Source: JAEUIX01 sp046156035 (lineage in GTDB: Bacteria; Planctomycetota; Phycisphaerae; Phycisphaerales; UBA1924). Taken from it: a stretch of DNA of 64,000 nt. The stretch lies in assembly GCA_046156035.1 (NCBI GenBank), contig JBJXEW010000056.1:62001-126000 (forward strand), in the 5' to 3' direction. The notes under the pieces are model-generated. The model saw nothing but the letters and a program-made list of their open reading frames with translations, searched no databases and was not told where the DNA came from. Positions 35,680-44,439 of the stretch are shown piece by piece (the first letter of the stretch is position 1; each line of letters starts with the position of its first letter). Position numbers and translations under genes: made by a program.

Positions 35680-36684
35680 TCACAACTCTCTCGCGTCTTT
35701 GCCCCAACTCTTCTGCACGCCCTTGACGAGCGGACCGAGCAGGGTTTCGATGCGGGCCTCGGGCCAGGGCACCGGGAGAGCGCCGGGCAACACGCCCCGT
35801 GCCAACATGCCTAGGAACGTGAACTGGGCGCGAAGCGATTCGGCGAAACTCATCTTGGGTTGCAGGCCGTTGGGCCGAATCACGAGCACGGTCACGTCAT
35901 CATCGGGGAGTTCGCCGCCGCTCGCGTCGATCACGGCCTGATAGAGCCGCGGGGCGAACTGGTCGGGCTGAGTCTGGTCGATGGCGCGGGCGATGACGAG
36001 CAGCCCTTCCTCGCCCAGCATCGTCCCGTCGGGGCGGCGTGCTTCTACGAGCGAATCGGTGTAGATCACCACCAGATCACCCTGCCGCAGGCGGAGCGCG
36101 AACTGCTCGTACCTGGCCACATCATCAATGCCCAGCGGCAGGTTGCCCGAGGCGAAGGAGGGTGCCTTGCCGCGCTCGTCAGCCGCGGCGGGCTTGGCCA
36201 CTTCCAGAATCTGCCATGTTCCCTTCTTGCTGGAGAAGGCGAGCGGGCGCGGGTGCCCCGCGTTCACCACGGTGAAGGTGTTGGTTGGCGCGAAGAAACT
36301 GGCGACCACGGCGGTGGCGAAGCGGCCCATGGTGCTGGCCGCGGTGAACTCCGCGTTCATCTGCTCGACCAGGCGTGTCTGATCGATGTAGTTCATGTAG
36401 CGGCGCATGAGGCTGCGCAGCGTGCGGCCCAGTTCGGCCACGTTGCTGCCGTGCCCGGCCACATCGGCCACGAGGATGCGGCTGATGCGCCCCGTGCCGC
36501 AACTGGACACATAGTGCACATCGCCGCCCGCCTCGTCGCCCTTGTGCGGGCGCGACAGAACCCACGCATCGATCCCCGGCATGGTCACGCCGTTGTCGGT
36601 GGCCCCGTTGCCGCCCCACACTTCCAAGCACTGCATCGTGTGCGGTGGGGGCGGCGCTGCGCTTGCGGTGGCGATGAGTTGCAT
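35680..36684 (-). CDS. PP2C-type (SpoIIE/RsbU) serine phosphatase
   Basis: 334 residues with one domain. SpoIIE/PP2C metal-site pattern: RILVADVAGHGSNVAEL, VNAGHPRPL, VIYTDSLVEARRPDG and LPDDDVTVLVIR. Such phosphatases reverse anti-sigma kinase phosphorylation in partner-switching pathways; no partner gene lies nearby. There is no sensor domain N-terminal to the catalytic part, so input must come from another protein or from the short N-terminal region (~1-40). ATG 36684 is used; a longer ORF start at 36804 would overlap arsM. Confidence 0.88.
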   Translation of the reverse strand: MQLIATASAAPPPPHTMQCLEVWGGNGATDNGVTMPGIDAWVLSRPHKGDEAGGDVHYVSSCGTGRISRILVADVAGHGSNVAELGRTLRSLMRRYMNYIDQTRLVEQMNAEFTAASTMGRFATAVVASFFAPTNTFTVVNAGHPRPLAFSSKKGTWQILEVAKPAAADERGKAPSFASGNLPLGIDDVARYEQFALRLRQGDLVVIYTDSLVEARRPDGTMLGEEGLLVIARAIDQTQPDQFAPRLYQAVIDASGGELPDDDVTVLVIRPNGLQPKMSFAESLRAQFTFLGMLARGVLPGALPVPWPEARIETLLGPLVKGVQKSWGKDAREL

Positions 36685-36766
36685 GGTCGTGCTACCCGGC
36701 GGCGAGAGGACGGGGCGGGTGGTCAATGGTATTGGATGCCGCGCGTGAGGCGTCGGTTCCACCGGC

Positions 36767-37642
36767 TCAGCAACAGGCACCCTGCGCCCCCACAGCCTTC
36801 GCACCCGCTCCGCAGCAGGGGCCCGCGCCGGGCTTGCGCGCGTGGATCACCGCCGCAACCAGGTAGTTTTCCACGCCGGTGCCGGGTGCCCACGCGCGGA
36901 TCATGGCGCGGCTGGAATCCTTGGGCTCCACGCGCACCTCCACAAAGCCCGCGGCAGCAAGGTCGGCCGTGAGTTGGTCGATGGACGGTGCCCCCGCCGC
37001 GCAGGCCGAGTGCAACGCCCTGTCGCCCTTGATGTGCGCCGGGAGTTCGGCCGTCGCCACCACATCACTGACCGCGATGCGCCCGCCCGCACGCAGGACG
37101 CGAAAAGCCTCACGCCACACGCGCGGCTTGTCGGTGCTCAGGTTCACCACGCAGTTGGAAATGATGGCATCCACCGTGCCGTCCGCCACGGGCAGGGCCT
37201 CGATCTGCCCGAGGCGGAACTCAACGTTGCCGTGCCCGCCGTTCGCGGCGTTGGCGCGGGCCTTGGCGAGCATCTCGTGGGTCATGTCCACACCCAGCAC
37301 GCGGCCGGCGGGCCCCACGGCCTGTGCCGCGAGGAAGCAGTCGATCCCTGCGCCGCTGCCGAGGTCGAGGACGGTTTCGCCCGGCTTGAGCGCGGCCCGC
37401 GCGATCGGGTTGCCACACCCCAAGCCGAGGTTGGCATCGGGAGGCAGGGCCGCGAGTTCCGCCGCCGTGTAGCCCATGGCACGCGCGGCATCGCTCACCG
37501 CACCTCCGGTCGATCCGTCGCAGCACGCGGCAGGGCCGCAGCCGCACCCCGACCCGCCGTTGGTGGCGGCCTTGGCGTAATGCTCGCGCACCGCCTTGGT
37601 GATGGCCTCGGAATCGTGAACAGTGGTCGTTTCGTTGCTCAT
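36767..37642 (-). CDS. arsM: Arsenite methyltransferase
   Basis: 291 residues. SAM-dependent methylation of As(III). Motif I is VLDLGSGAGIDCFLAAQ, preceded by LGLGCGNP. The catalytic-cysteine region includes SNCVVNLSTDK, and the tails are Cys-rich (CGCGPAACC near the N-terminus; PCCGAG...ACC at the C-terminus). TVDAIISNCVVNL is typical of ArsM. Start overlaps the arsR stop (ATGA at 37639-37642), so the two are translationally coupled. Likely induced by arsenite through ArsR. Confidence 0.93.
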   Translation of the reverse strand: MSNETTTVHDSEAITKAVREHYAKAATNGGSGCGCGPAACCDGSTGGAVSDAARAMGYTAAELAALPPDANLGLGCGNPIARAALKPGETVLDLGSGAGIDCFLAAQAVGPAGRVLGVDMTHEMLAKARANAANGGHGNVEFRLGQIEALPVADGTVDAIISNCVVNLSTDKPRVWREAFRVLRAGGRIAVSDVVATAELPAHIKGDRALHSACAAGAPSIDQLTADLAAAGFVEVRVEPKDSSRAMIRAWAPGTGVENYLVAAVIHARKPGAGPCCGAGAKAVGAQGACC

Positions 37643-38103
37643 GGCTTGCTCCTTGGCTTGGTTCTTGGTTGAGATGCACGCTTGGCGGATGCGGTGCCGC
37701 GCCCGGTGCGCGGGGTGGAACAGCCGGGTGCACAGGCAGCCCCGCGCGTGGTGCCGGTGGCCGTGGTGCCGCTCGCCAGCACGCCTGCGAAGAACGCGGA
37801 AAGGGCACGCACGCGCCGCGCATCCACACAGCAGGCCCACTGCTGGCCGCGGCGCTCGCAGATCATGAGGCCCGCGGCCTGAAGCACCTTGCAATGGTGC
37901 GACACCGTGCCGGGCGACACGCCCAGGTCCGCGGCCACGGCCCCGATGGTCGCGCCGATGCGATCGGGGGGGCAGCAACCCGAGTCGGAGAAGCACGCCC
38001 CGCACAGCCGCTGAAAGAGGCGGAGTCGGTGCGGATGGCCCAGGGCCTTGAGCGTGGCGGCCAGGGCCGCGTCGTCCGCTTCATGTGTTCGATACTTCGA
38101 CAT
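37639..38103 (-). CDS. arsR: ArsR-family metalloid-responsive repressor
   Basis: 154 residues. Winged-helix domain (~10-100) with KALGHPHRLRLFQRL and the recognition helix VSPGTVSHHCKVLQAAGLM. Cysteines CGACFSDSGCC (~34-44) and the CC pair near ~91 could bind As(III). The C-terminal ~35 residues are low-complexity Thr/Arg. It is expected to repress its own promoter and arsM. The start codon sits only 7 bp past the -10 box, so the mRNA is probably leaderless. Confidence 0.92.
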   Translation of the reverse strand: MSKYRTHEADDAALAATLKALGHPHRLRLFQRLCGACFSDSGCCPPDRIGATIGAVAADLGVSPGTVSHHCKVLQAAGLMICERRGQQWACCVDARRVRALSAFFAGVLASGTTATGTTRGAACAPGCSTPRTGRGTASAKRASQPRTKPRSKP

Positions 38104-38110
38104 CTATCAA

Positions 38111-38138
38111 AGTATATCGTGGCCGGAGGGCGTGTCAA
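38111..38138 (-). promoter_or_regulatory. Sigma-70-type promoter of arsR-arsM
   Basis: On the minus strand, TTGACA (38138-38133), 16-bp spacer, TATACT (38116-38111). ATG of arsR follows 7 bp later. ATACTT/AAGTAT inverted hexamers straddle the start codon and overlap the -10, a plausible ArsR operator. Confidence 0.8.
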
Positions 38139-38213
38139 GGCTGGCCGGTTCGTCGCGCTTTGCCGGGGGTGCCGGCCCCGTCCCGATGCCGGCTTGACAT
38201 CGAACCCGCCCCC

Positions 38214-39146
38214 TCAACGCGCGGCACCGCCCCGCTCCACCACACGAACGTCCATCACGGGCGGCGGCACGGCGATTCCCGCCGCGTCGATCGCGGCCTT
38301 CACCTCGGCCAGCAGCCGTTGCCTCACGGCCGCCACGCCGGGCGTCCGTACCCACAGGCTCACCTGCCACACCACCGCGGGAGTGATCTCCGTGAGCGCG
38401 ACGGCGGGCGGCGGCGTGGTCAGGGCGCCCTCGGCCTGAGCGGTGCGCACCACCTCCTCCGCCGCGCCCAGCAGCGCGGCCCGCGCCGCCGCAAGATCGG
38501 CTCCCGCCCAGGTGGGCACGGTGACGATCACCTGGCGCGTGGGGTGGCGAGTCTGGTTCTCGATCACGCCGCCGAAGATCGCCCCGTTGGGCACGATGAT
38601 GCGGCGGTTGTCGGCGGTATCGAGGTTGGTGGTGAAGAGGTCGATGCCGTCGACGATGCCAGCCTGCCCCGCCACGATCACGCTGTCACCGATCTTGAAG
38701 GGCCGGAAGACCAGCAGCAGCACGCCGCTGGCGAGATTGGAGAGGTTGCCCTGCAGGGCCAGGCCGATGGCCAGGCCCGCCGTGCCCAGCACCGCCGCGA
38801 AGCCCGTGGTGTTGATGCCGAACGTGCCCAGGCAGGTGATGACGGCAAAGAAGAGCACAGCCCACTTGACGGTGTTGCCCAGGAACTTGGCCAGCGTGAT
38901 ATCAAAGTGGGCCCGCGTCGCGGCACGCAGAATGACCCGCCGCAGCCACCCGGCCAGCACCCACGCGGCCACGAGCAGCAGCAGCGCGCCCGCCACGCCG
39001 GGGCCCTTCTCCGCCGCCCACGCCAAGCCCCGCTCGGCCAGCGTCTCCACGCGGGTCACGCCCTCGCGCAGAAGGTGGGTCCCAGCCGCGGCGGCCTCAC
39101 GTGCCGTGCCCACCGTGCCCGCGGCCTTGCCGCTCGTTGCGCTCAT
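38214..39146 (-). CDS. Small-conductance mechanosensitive channel (MscS family)
   Basis: 310 residues. About three TM helices in residues ~45-160; TM3 is the Gly/Ala-rich GFAAVLGTAGLAIGLALQG. Then the conserved SNLASGVLLLVFRPFKIGD and a soluble beta domain with GIVDGIDLFTTNLDTADNRR, IIVPNGAIF and NQTRHPTRQ, the MscS 'PN' signature. The C-terminal alpha/beta domain follows (~190-300). It opens on membrane tension to release solutes in osmotic downshock. ATG 39146 has GGAGG 8 nt upstream. Confidence 0.93.
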   Translation of the reverse strand: MSATSGKAAGTVGTAREAAAAGTHLLREGVTRVETLAERGLAWAAEKGPGVAGALLLLVAAWVLAGWLRRVILRAATRAHFDITLAKFLGNTVKWAVLFFAVITCLGTFGINTTGFAAVLGTAGLAIGLALQGNLSNLASGVLLLVFRPFKIGDSVIVAGQAGIVDGIDLFTTNLDTADNRRIIVPNGAIFGGVIENQTRHPTRQVIVTVPTWAGADLAAARAALLGAAEEVVRTAQAEGALTTPPPAVALTEITPAVVWQVSLWVRTPGVAAVRQRLLAEVKAAIDAAGIAVPPPVMDVRVVERGGAAR

Positions 39147-39201
39147 CGCCTGCCTCCGATCATGGGCCAACCGTAGACGCGGCTGGGTTGCCCGCGGGCC
39201 T

Positions 39202-40350
39202 CTACGCCAGCACCGCATCCAGCAGTTCGGGGATTCCCTGGCCCATGGTGGCAACGGTTTCGAGAATCGGGCGCTTGCCCGCCACATCGCGCAGGTTCTT
39301 CACGAGTTCGTTCTGGCCGGGGTAGTCGGCCTTGTTGCACACGAACAGGTCGGCGATCTCGAGGATGCCGGCCTTGTCCATCTGCACGCTGTCGCCCATG
39401 CCGGGGGTCATCACCACCAGCGTCTGGTCCACATGCTTGCGGATCTTGGTCTCGTTCTGGCCCGCGCCCACGGTCTCGACGAACACCGTCTCGAAGCCCG
39501 CCCCGCCCAGAATCTGGATGATGCCGTCGAGCGTGCCGTACTCCTCACCCGGGATGGCCAGCGATCGGTAGTACACCGATTCGTCGAGGCTGTTGAAATC
39601 GACACGCAGGCGATCGCCCAGAAGGGCCCCGCTCGTGAGCGGGCTCAGCGGATCGAACGCGACGACGGCCACGCGCCCCAAGGCCCCACCGGCTCCACTC
39701 TTGGCACGGCGGGAATACTCGCCCGCCAGTTGCGCCACCAGCGTGCTCTTGCCCGCGCCCGGCGAGCCCGTGACACCCACCACGCGCTTCGGACGTGCCT
39801 GCTTCACACCCGGCCGCAGCGCGCGGCCCGCATGAAAGAGCGAGATGTCTCGCGCCAGTTGCGCCGTGGGCACGGTGCTGGGCACGCTCGCCTCGTACAC
39901 GCGCACCGAGCCGCGCACCGCCTCGACAATGTCCAAGAGGCCCGTGGCGGTGGTGAAGCAGCGCTTCACGCCGAGTTTGAGCAGCGCGGCAATGTCCTCC
40001 GACGGCAAAATGCCGCCCATGTACACCGGCAGGTCCGGCCGGCCCAGCGTGCGGAGTTCCTCAATCAGCCGCGGCCCCAGCACGAGGTGGCTGTTGCTCA
40101 TCATGCTCGCCGCGATCACGTCGCAATCCTCATCGCGGGCGGAGATGGCGAGGCTGCGGGGCGTCTGCCAGAGGCCCGAATAGATGACGTGCACGCCCGA
40201 ATCGCGCAAGGCGCGGGCGATGACCTTTACGCCGCGGTCGTGGCCGTCGAGGCCCATCTTGCCCAGCAGGACGCGGGGGCGATGGTCGAGGTCGGCGCAG
40301 CGGTCTTTCTTCTCGAACTCGGTCGTGGGCTCGTGCAGCGTTTGCGACAT
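39202..40350 (-). CDS. B12-binding domain fused to MeaB-type GTPase
   Basis: 382 residues. Residues ~25-150 are the small-subunit B12-binding domain of methylmalonyl-CoA-type mutases: DxHxxG is GLDGHDRG (D35, H37, G40), followed by MMSNSHL and YMGGILP. Residues ~185-382 are a MeaB/ArgK GTPase: P-loop GSPGAGKST (195-203), FDPLSPLTSGALLGDR, ETVGAGQNE and NKAD (339-342). This is the N-terminal half of an IcmF-like protein without its mutase domain. It probably loads or protects the adenosylcobalamin of a separate mutase; no large subunit is in the window. The MeaB C-terminal dimerisation arm is very short. Confidence 0.9.
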   Translation of the reverse strand: MSQTLHEPTTEFEKKDRCADLDHRPRVLLGKMGLDGHDRGVKVIARALRDSGVHVIYSGLWQTPRSLAISARDEDCDVIAASMMSNSHLVLGPRLIEELRTLGRPDLPVYMGGILPSEDIAALLKLGVKRCFTTATGLLDIVEAVRGSVRVYEASVPSTVPTAQLARDISLFHAGRALRPGVKQARPKRVVGVTGSPGAGKSTLVAQLAGEYSRRAKSGAGGALGRVAVVAFDPLSPLTSGALLGDRLRVDFNSLDESVYYRSLAIPGEEYGTLDGIIQILGGAGFETVFVETVGAGQNETKIRKHVDQTLVVMTPGMGDSVQMDKAGILEIADLFVCNKADYPGQNELVKNLRDVAGKRPILETVATMGQGIPELLDAVLA

Positions 40351-40382
40351 GCCCAAGCGTAGAAGGGTTCGTTCGCCCTGCC

Positions 40383-42401
40383 CTATGGGCCCGCGGCAGG
40401 CCTTGACCCGGTGCGCTGGTACAGGTGCAAGGCCGGCGTGCCGTGGGCGGAGGGTTGCACATGCACACACTCGTAACCGCCCGCCGAAGCAGCGAGCGCG
40501 CCATCCTCCGCCTGACCGGCGTAGACAAGCACCCAGTCCACGCCCTCGCTCGCCAGTTGCGCGGCCCAGGCGGGCGCCTCGACACGGGCCCAGTCGAGTT
40601 CGCGCGCGTGCGCGAAGTGGTAGTCAAACGCGGGCCACGCACGGGCGGGCCGAACCTCCGCGGCGTAGGCGTAGCCGGGGGCCTGCAACCAGAAGGGCGG
40701 GCACGCGAGCGTGGAGACGAGCCGCTGGCCGGGCTTGATAGTGCGTTCGAGCACGAGGCGCGTGGCGATGGAGGGCCCGCCCTCAACGAACGAGGTCGTG
40801 CGCCACACCGCCAGTGTGAGCCGCTCGCCCGACCACAGCGGCACATCGCCCGCGTCGGCGATGGTGGGCGCGATGCGTGCCCACAGGCCTTGCCAGAACA
40901 GAGCGCCGTTCGCCACACACAGCACCAGCAGCCACGCCGCGATGCCGGCGCGTGCGGAGCGGTCCGTGAGTTTGGAGGCCAGCCACGCCGCGGCGGCACC
41001 GGCGGGCACCAGCACCCACGCGCAGTAGCGGGCCCAGTGGAAGTTGGGCACCACCAGCACGAGCGCGAAGACGAGCGTAAGGAAAATGAGGCCGCTGCGC
41101 GGACGCGAGAGTTGGGCCGCGGCGAGCGCGACGAGAGCACCGAGCAGGGCGAAGCCCCAAAGAGGCCCGAGTTGGCCCTTGCCTTCGGGATCGAGCCAAG
41201 CGTGAAAGGTGTACCAGAACTCGTAAAGGCGTGTCCACCACCCCCACCCGCGCTCCCAGCCGAGTGATTCCACGGTCATCGGCCCGTCAAAGAGCACCCA
41301 CGGCCCGAGCGCGATGCGGAGCGGGAAGACCGGCGAGCCGTAGCGGAACCATGTGGAGAGATAGGGCGCAGACGCAAGCACCGCAACGGCCGCGGCCGCC
41401 AGCACGACGCGGACGATGTCCGCCCGGCCGCCGCGGGGGCGACGGCCCCAGGTGCCCAGAGCCCCGCTGGCCTTGATCGCCAGCACACCACGGAAGGCGA
41501 GTACGAGCGCAACAACGTGGATGGTCGTGAACTTGATCCACAAGGCCAGCACCATGCCGGCGATGCACAGGGTCATCGAGCATGCATCCCAGCGTGTGGC
41601 CCGCCCGCCGCGCGGCAGGGCCGTCGCGATGGCGACGCCAGCCGCCGCACACGCCGCAGCATCGGCGTACGCGATCGTGGAGAGCGTGGCGATCACCGGC
41701 GTGGTGAGCGCGGCCGCGGCGAGCGTGAGCGCCCAGGAACGGTCGGCGCCGATCCGCCGGGCCGCCGTTGCCACGGCCGCGGCGAGCAGGAGCGCCCACG
41801 CAGCGTTGATGGGCCTCAGCCCCGCGTCGGTGCCGGTGATGCAGAGCGACCAGGCCCAGAGAATCGCGGTGCCGCGCGGGTAGGAATCCGCCCAAACGTT
41901 GCCCCCCCAAACACGCCCCAGGCGACCGTCCTGATACATCTGGACCATCTGGGGCACGTGATACCCCTGCTCGTCGGTGAACGTCGTCCAGACCCACGTG
42001 CCGGCGAGCACGACGCACAGATGGCTGGCCAGCGCCAGGGCGATGAGTAGCCGCTGCGGGCCGCTGGCTGCGCGCCAGGCGCGGCTGACCGCACGGCAGA
42101 TCGTGATGAGGCCGCCGCGGAGCGGGACACGCAGCGCCCAAGCCAGCAGAGTGAGGCCCGGCACGACGGCGATGTGAAACCAGAGCAACGAGTCCAGCGG
42201 CCGCGACAGCAGGCCAACGGGCAACAGGCCGACGAGGACGGTTTCAACAACGAGCATGCCGGGCACGAACACACCCACGGCCAGGGCCAAGTCGGACGCC
42301 CTCGCACGGGGGAACGCGCGGGCCGTCGCGGCCAGCGCCGCCGCGGCCACGGGCATCGCCAGCGCCAGCAGGCCGAGCAACTTGAGAGCAACAAGGAGCA
42401 T
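40383..42401 (-). CDS. Multi-pass membrane protein, GT-C glycosyltransferase-like
   Basis: 672 residues. Eleven or so TM helices fill ~1-560, then a soluble C-terminal region (~580-672) ending in VLVYAGQAEDGAL...LYQRTGS. Helix content, an early periplasmic loop with TDEQGYHVPQMVQMYQ (~145-160) and the large C-terminal soluble domain fit GT-C-type polyprenyl-linked glycosyltransferases (ArnT/PMT-like), but no signature is decisive. The early loop holds Asp-Glu residues that are candidates for catalysis. Starts at ATG 42401, 33 bp upstream of the B12/MeaB gene on the same strand. Confidence 0.6.
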   Translation of the reverse strand: MLLVALKLLGLLALAMPVAAAALAATARAFPRARASDLALAVGVFVPGMLVVETVLVGLLPVGLLSRPLDSLLWFHIAVVPGLTLLAWALRVPLRGGLITICRAVSRAWRAASGPQRLLIALALASHLCVVLAGTWVWTTFTDEQGYHVPQMVQMYQDGRLGRVWGGNVWADSYPRGTAILWAWSLCITGTDAGLRPINAAWALLLAAAVATAARRIGADRSWALTLAAAALTTPVIATLSTIAYADAAACAAAGVAIATALPRGGRATRWDACSMTLCIAGMVLALWIKFTTIHVVALVLAFRGVLAIKASGALGTWGRRPRGGRADIVRVVLAAAAVAVLASAPYLSTWFRYGSPVFPLRIALGPWVLFDGPMTVESLGWERGWGWWTRLYEFWYTFHAWLDPEGKGQLGPLWGFALLGALVALAAAQLSRPRSGLIFLTLVFALVLVVPNFHWARYCAWVLVPAGAAAAWLASKLTDRSARAGIAAWLLVLCVANGALFWQGLWARIAPTIADAGDVPLWSGERLTLAVWRTTSFVEGGPSIATRLVLERTIKPGQRLVSTLACPPFWLQAPGYAYAAEVRPARAWPAFDYHFAHARELDWARVEAPAWAAQLASEGVDWVLVYAGQAEDGALAASAGGYECVHVQPSAHGTPALHLYQRTGSRPAAGP

Positions 42402-42440
42402 GAACAGCGGCGGCAGCGGCGTGCGCGCCGCGGCGGGGCC

Positions 42441-42962
42441 TCACTTTTTCCGCGTGAGTTCAAACACGACCGACTCGGTCTTCTCGCCGTTCTTGAAACT
42501 CTGCCACTCCTGGCGGATGTGGTCCTTGTCCTGAACGATCAGCCGCAGTTCCGCCATGTATTCCGTGTCGCGAGAACTCAGGTTCGTCACGTCGGCCGTG
42601 TTGAACATGTACACGCCGCCCGCGGGCCGTGTGCAGCGCATGCGCGGCTGGTTGCCGACAGCGCAATAGTGCGTGGCCATCAGCGAGTCGCCGTCAAGGT
42701 GGTACATGTTGGTCATCTCGTGGGTTCCGCCGGGGAACATGATCTCGCGCACGGCCGAGCCCGCGGCGGTGGTCTTGAAGACGGCGGCGACGGATATCTG
42801 GCCCTTCTCGTCGACAGACTCCCACTCGCCGTCCAGCGTCTTGAGTTGATCGAACGAGGCCTTGATGGCCGGCGGCGTGTGGCCGGCGACACGGGCGCCG
42901 GACTGGCACCCCCCACCAGCAAGTGCGAGCGCCAAGACAAGCAGCAGGAAGGCGAGTTTCAT
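42441..42962 (-). CDS. Putative lipoprotein, lipocalin-like beta-barrel
   Basis: 173 residues. Lipoprotein signal with lipobox GGGC (Cys19). The mature part has repeated WxS/T-type beta strands (LKTLDGEWESVDEKGQ; ISVAAVFKTTAAGSA; HYCAVGNQPRMRC) consistent with a small beta-barrel, as in DUF1579-like lipocalin relatives; family assignment is tentative. The start is supported by GGAGG 10 nt upstream. It ends 39 bp before the GT-C-like gene start, so it may lead that operon. Confidence 0.7.
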   Translation of the reverse strand: MKLAFLLLVLALALAGGGCQSGARVAGHTPPAIKASFDQLKTLDGEWESVDEKGQISVAAVFKTTAAGSAVREIMFPGGTHEMTNMYHLDGDSLMATHYCAVGNQPRMRCTRPAGGVYMFNTADVTNLSSRDTEYMAELRLIVQDKDHIRQEWQSFKNGEKTESVVFELTRKK

Positions 42963-43151
42963 GAGTGAACCTCCGCGAAGTGGAACCGGCGCATGATACC
43001 GGATTGGGTGGACATGGGCCGGTGAACTCGGCGCGGCCCGAGCCCACCCGAACAGGGTGTCGGCGGCGGCATGTGCCGCGCGACCATCGCGTGCGCGGCT
43101 AGGCTGGGGCCAGCGCGGCCCCGTTGACGGGTTGCCGCCAAGGAGCGTTGA

Positions 43152-43901
43152 ATGGCCGCCGATCCGACATCCCCGCCCACCCCCCGGCCGGGTGAGCCCG
43201 CCTTCTCGACATCGCACCTTGTGTATCTGTGGCTTGCGGGTCTGTTCGTGTCGTCGCTGCTCATCGCCGACATCACCGGCGTGAAACTCTTCCAGTTCAA
43301 GGTCGGAGGGTGGACGGTGCAGCACACCTGCGGCATGCTCACCTTCCCGATCACGTTTCTGCTGACGGACCTGGTGAACGAGTATTACGGCAAGCGGGCA
43401 GCGCGCCGGCTGGTGTGGCTGGCACTGGCGATGGGCGGGTTTGTGTTCATAGTCGTGAATATCGCGCTGGCGATGCCGCGCTGGGAGGCGCCGTTCAATA
43501 TCAAGGCCGGGTCGTTCGAGGATGTGTTCGCCAACTCGCGTGTGATGTACGTGGCGAGCCTCGGGGCATTCCTGGTGGGCAGCCTGAGCGACATCGCGAT
43601 TTTCGGGTGGGTGAAGCGGCTGACCGGGGGCCGCATGGTGTGGCTGCGTGCCACAGGGTCCACGGTGGTCAGCCAGTTCATCGACAGTTTCATCGTGACG
43701 TGGCTGGCCTTCAGCGTGGGGCGGATGCTCTTGCCTACCGACACGGCACCGATGCCCATGGGCGAGGTGCTGGCGACCGCGGCCACGGGGTACATGCTCA
43801 AGTTTGTGATCGCGGTGGGCCTGACGCCGGTGATCTACCTGGGGCGGTGGGTGATGACGAACCGGCTGGGGATGAGGCCGATACCGGCGGCCGGCGGTTG
43901 A
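43152..43901 (+). CDS. Queuosine-precursor transporter (YhhQ/VUT family)
   Basis: 249 residues with six TM helices. YhhQ hallmarks: TFPITFLLTDLVNEYYGKRAARRL (~74-97) and WLRATGSTVVSQFIDSFIV (~162-180). The family takes up queuine/preQ precursors for tRNA modification. AAGGAG ribosome site 8-10 nt before the ATG. The tRNA thiolase mnmA elsewhere in the window is unlinked. Divergent from the lipoprotein gene. Confidence 0.9.
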   Translation: MAADPTSPPTPRPGEPAFSTSHLVYLWLAGLFVSSLLIADITGVKLFQFKVGGWTVQHTCGMLTFPITFLLTDLVNEYYGKRAARRLVWLALAMGGFVFIVVNIALAMPRWEAPFNIKAGSFEDVFANSRVMYVASLGAFLVGSLSDIAIFGWVKRLTGGRMVWLRATGSTVVSQFIDSFIVTWLAFSVGRMLLPTDTAPMPMGEVLATAATGYMLKFVIAVGLTPVIYLGRWVMTNRLGMRPIPAAGG

Positions 43902-43935
43902 TCGCTCGTTCCTCTGTTGACCAAGGAGTTCCCTC

Positions 43936-44391
43936 ATGGCCGCAGCGACAGCCAGCAACACCGTTCGCCTCCATCGCGTTCTCCGCGCGCCCGCCGAGCG
44001 CCTGTACCGCGCGTTCATTGAACCCGCGGCGATGGTGAAGTGGTTCCCGCCCCACGGCTACGTGGGCGAGGTGCACAGCATGGATGCACGGGTGGGCGGC
44101 GGGTACAGGATGTCGTTCACGAACTTTCGCACCGGGCAGATCCACGCCTTCAGCGGCACATACGTGGAACTCACGCCCCACGAACGCATCCGCTACAGCG
44201 ACAAGTTCGATGACCCCACCATGCCCGGCGAGATGAGCGTGGCCGTCGTGCTGCGCCCGGTGGCGTGCGGAACGGAACTGACGATCGTGCACGAGAACCT
44301 GCCGCCGCAGGTCCCGCCGGAGTTCTGCTGCCTGGGGTGGCAGGAATCGCTGGCGATGCTGGCCATGGTGGTGGAGCCGGAGATTCCGTGA
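43936..44391 (+). CDS. SRPBCC/AHSA1-like START-fold protein
   Basis: 151 residues, one domain. Typical AHSA1/Aha1 C-terminal-like pattern: RVLRAPAERLYRAFIEPAAM near the N-terminus, KWFPPHGYVGEV, GGGYRMSFTN and FSGTYVELTPHERIRYSDKF. These proteins bind hydrophobic ligands or act on stress pathways; the ligand is unknown. Good AAGGAG site. 34 bp after the YhhQ gene. Confidence 0.88.
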   Translation: MAAATASNTVRLHRVLRAPAERLYRAFIEPAAMVKWFPPHGYVGEVHSMDARVGGGYRMSFTNFRTGQIHAFSGTYVELTPHERIRYSDKFDDPTMPGEMSVAVVLRPVACGTELTIVHENLPPQVPPEFCCLGWQESLAMLAMVVEPEIP

Positions 44392-44405
44392 TACGGCGCA
44401 CGGGA

Positions 44406-44420
44406 CCCGCCGACGGCGGG
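44406..44420. terminator. Hairpin between convergent genes
   Basis: CCCGCC pairs with GGCGGG (6 bp, loop GAC), placed in the 48-bp gap between the convergent SRPBCC and MFS genes. No T-tract; a weak terminator at best. Confidence 0.5.
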
Positions 44421-44439
44421 CCCCGCCCCCCCACCCAAG

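Noticed and set aside
42963..44018. Upstream extension of the lipoprotein frame
   Set aside because: It is antisense to the YhhQ and SRPBCC genes; the lipobox and GGAGG fix the start at 42962.
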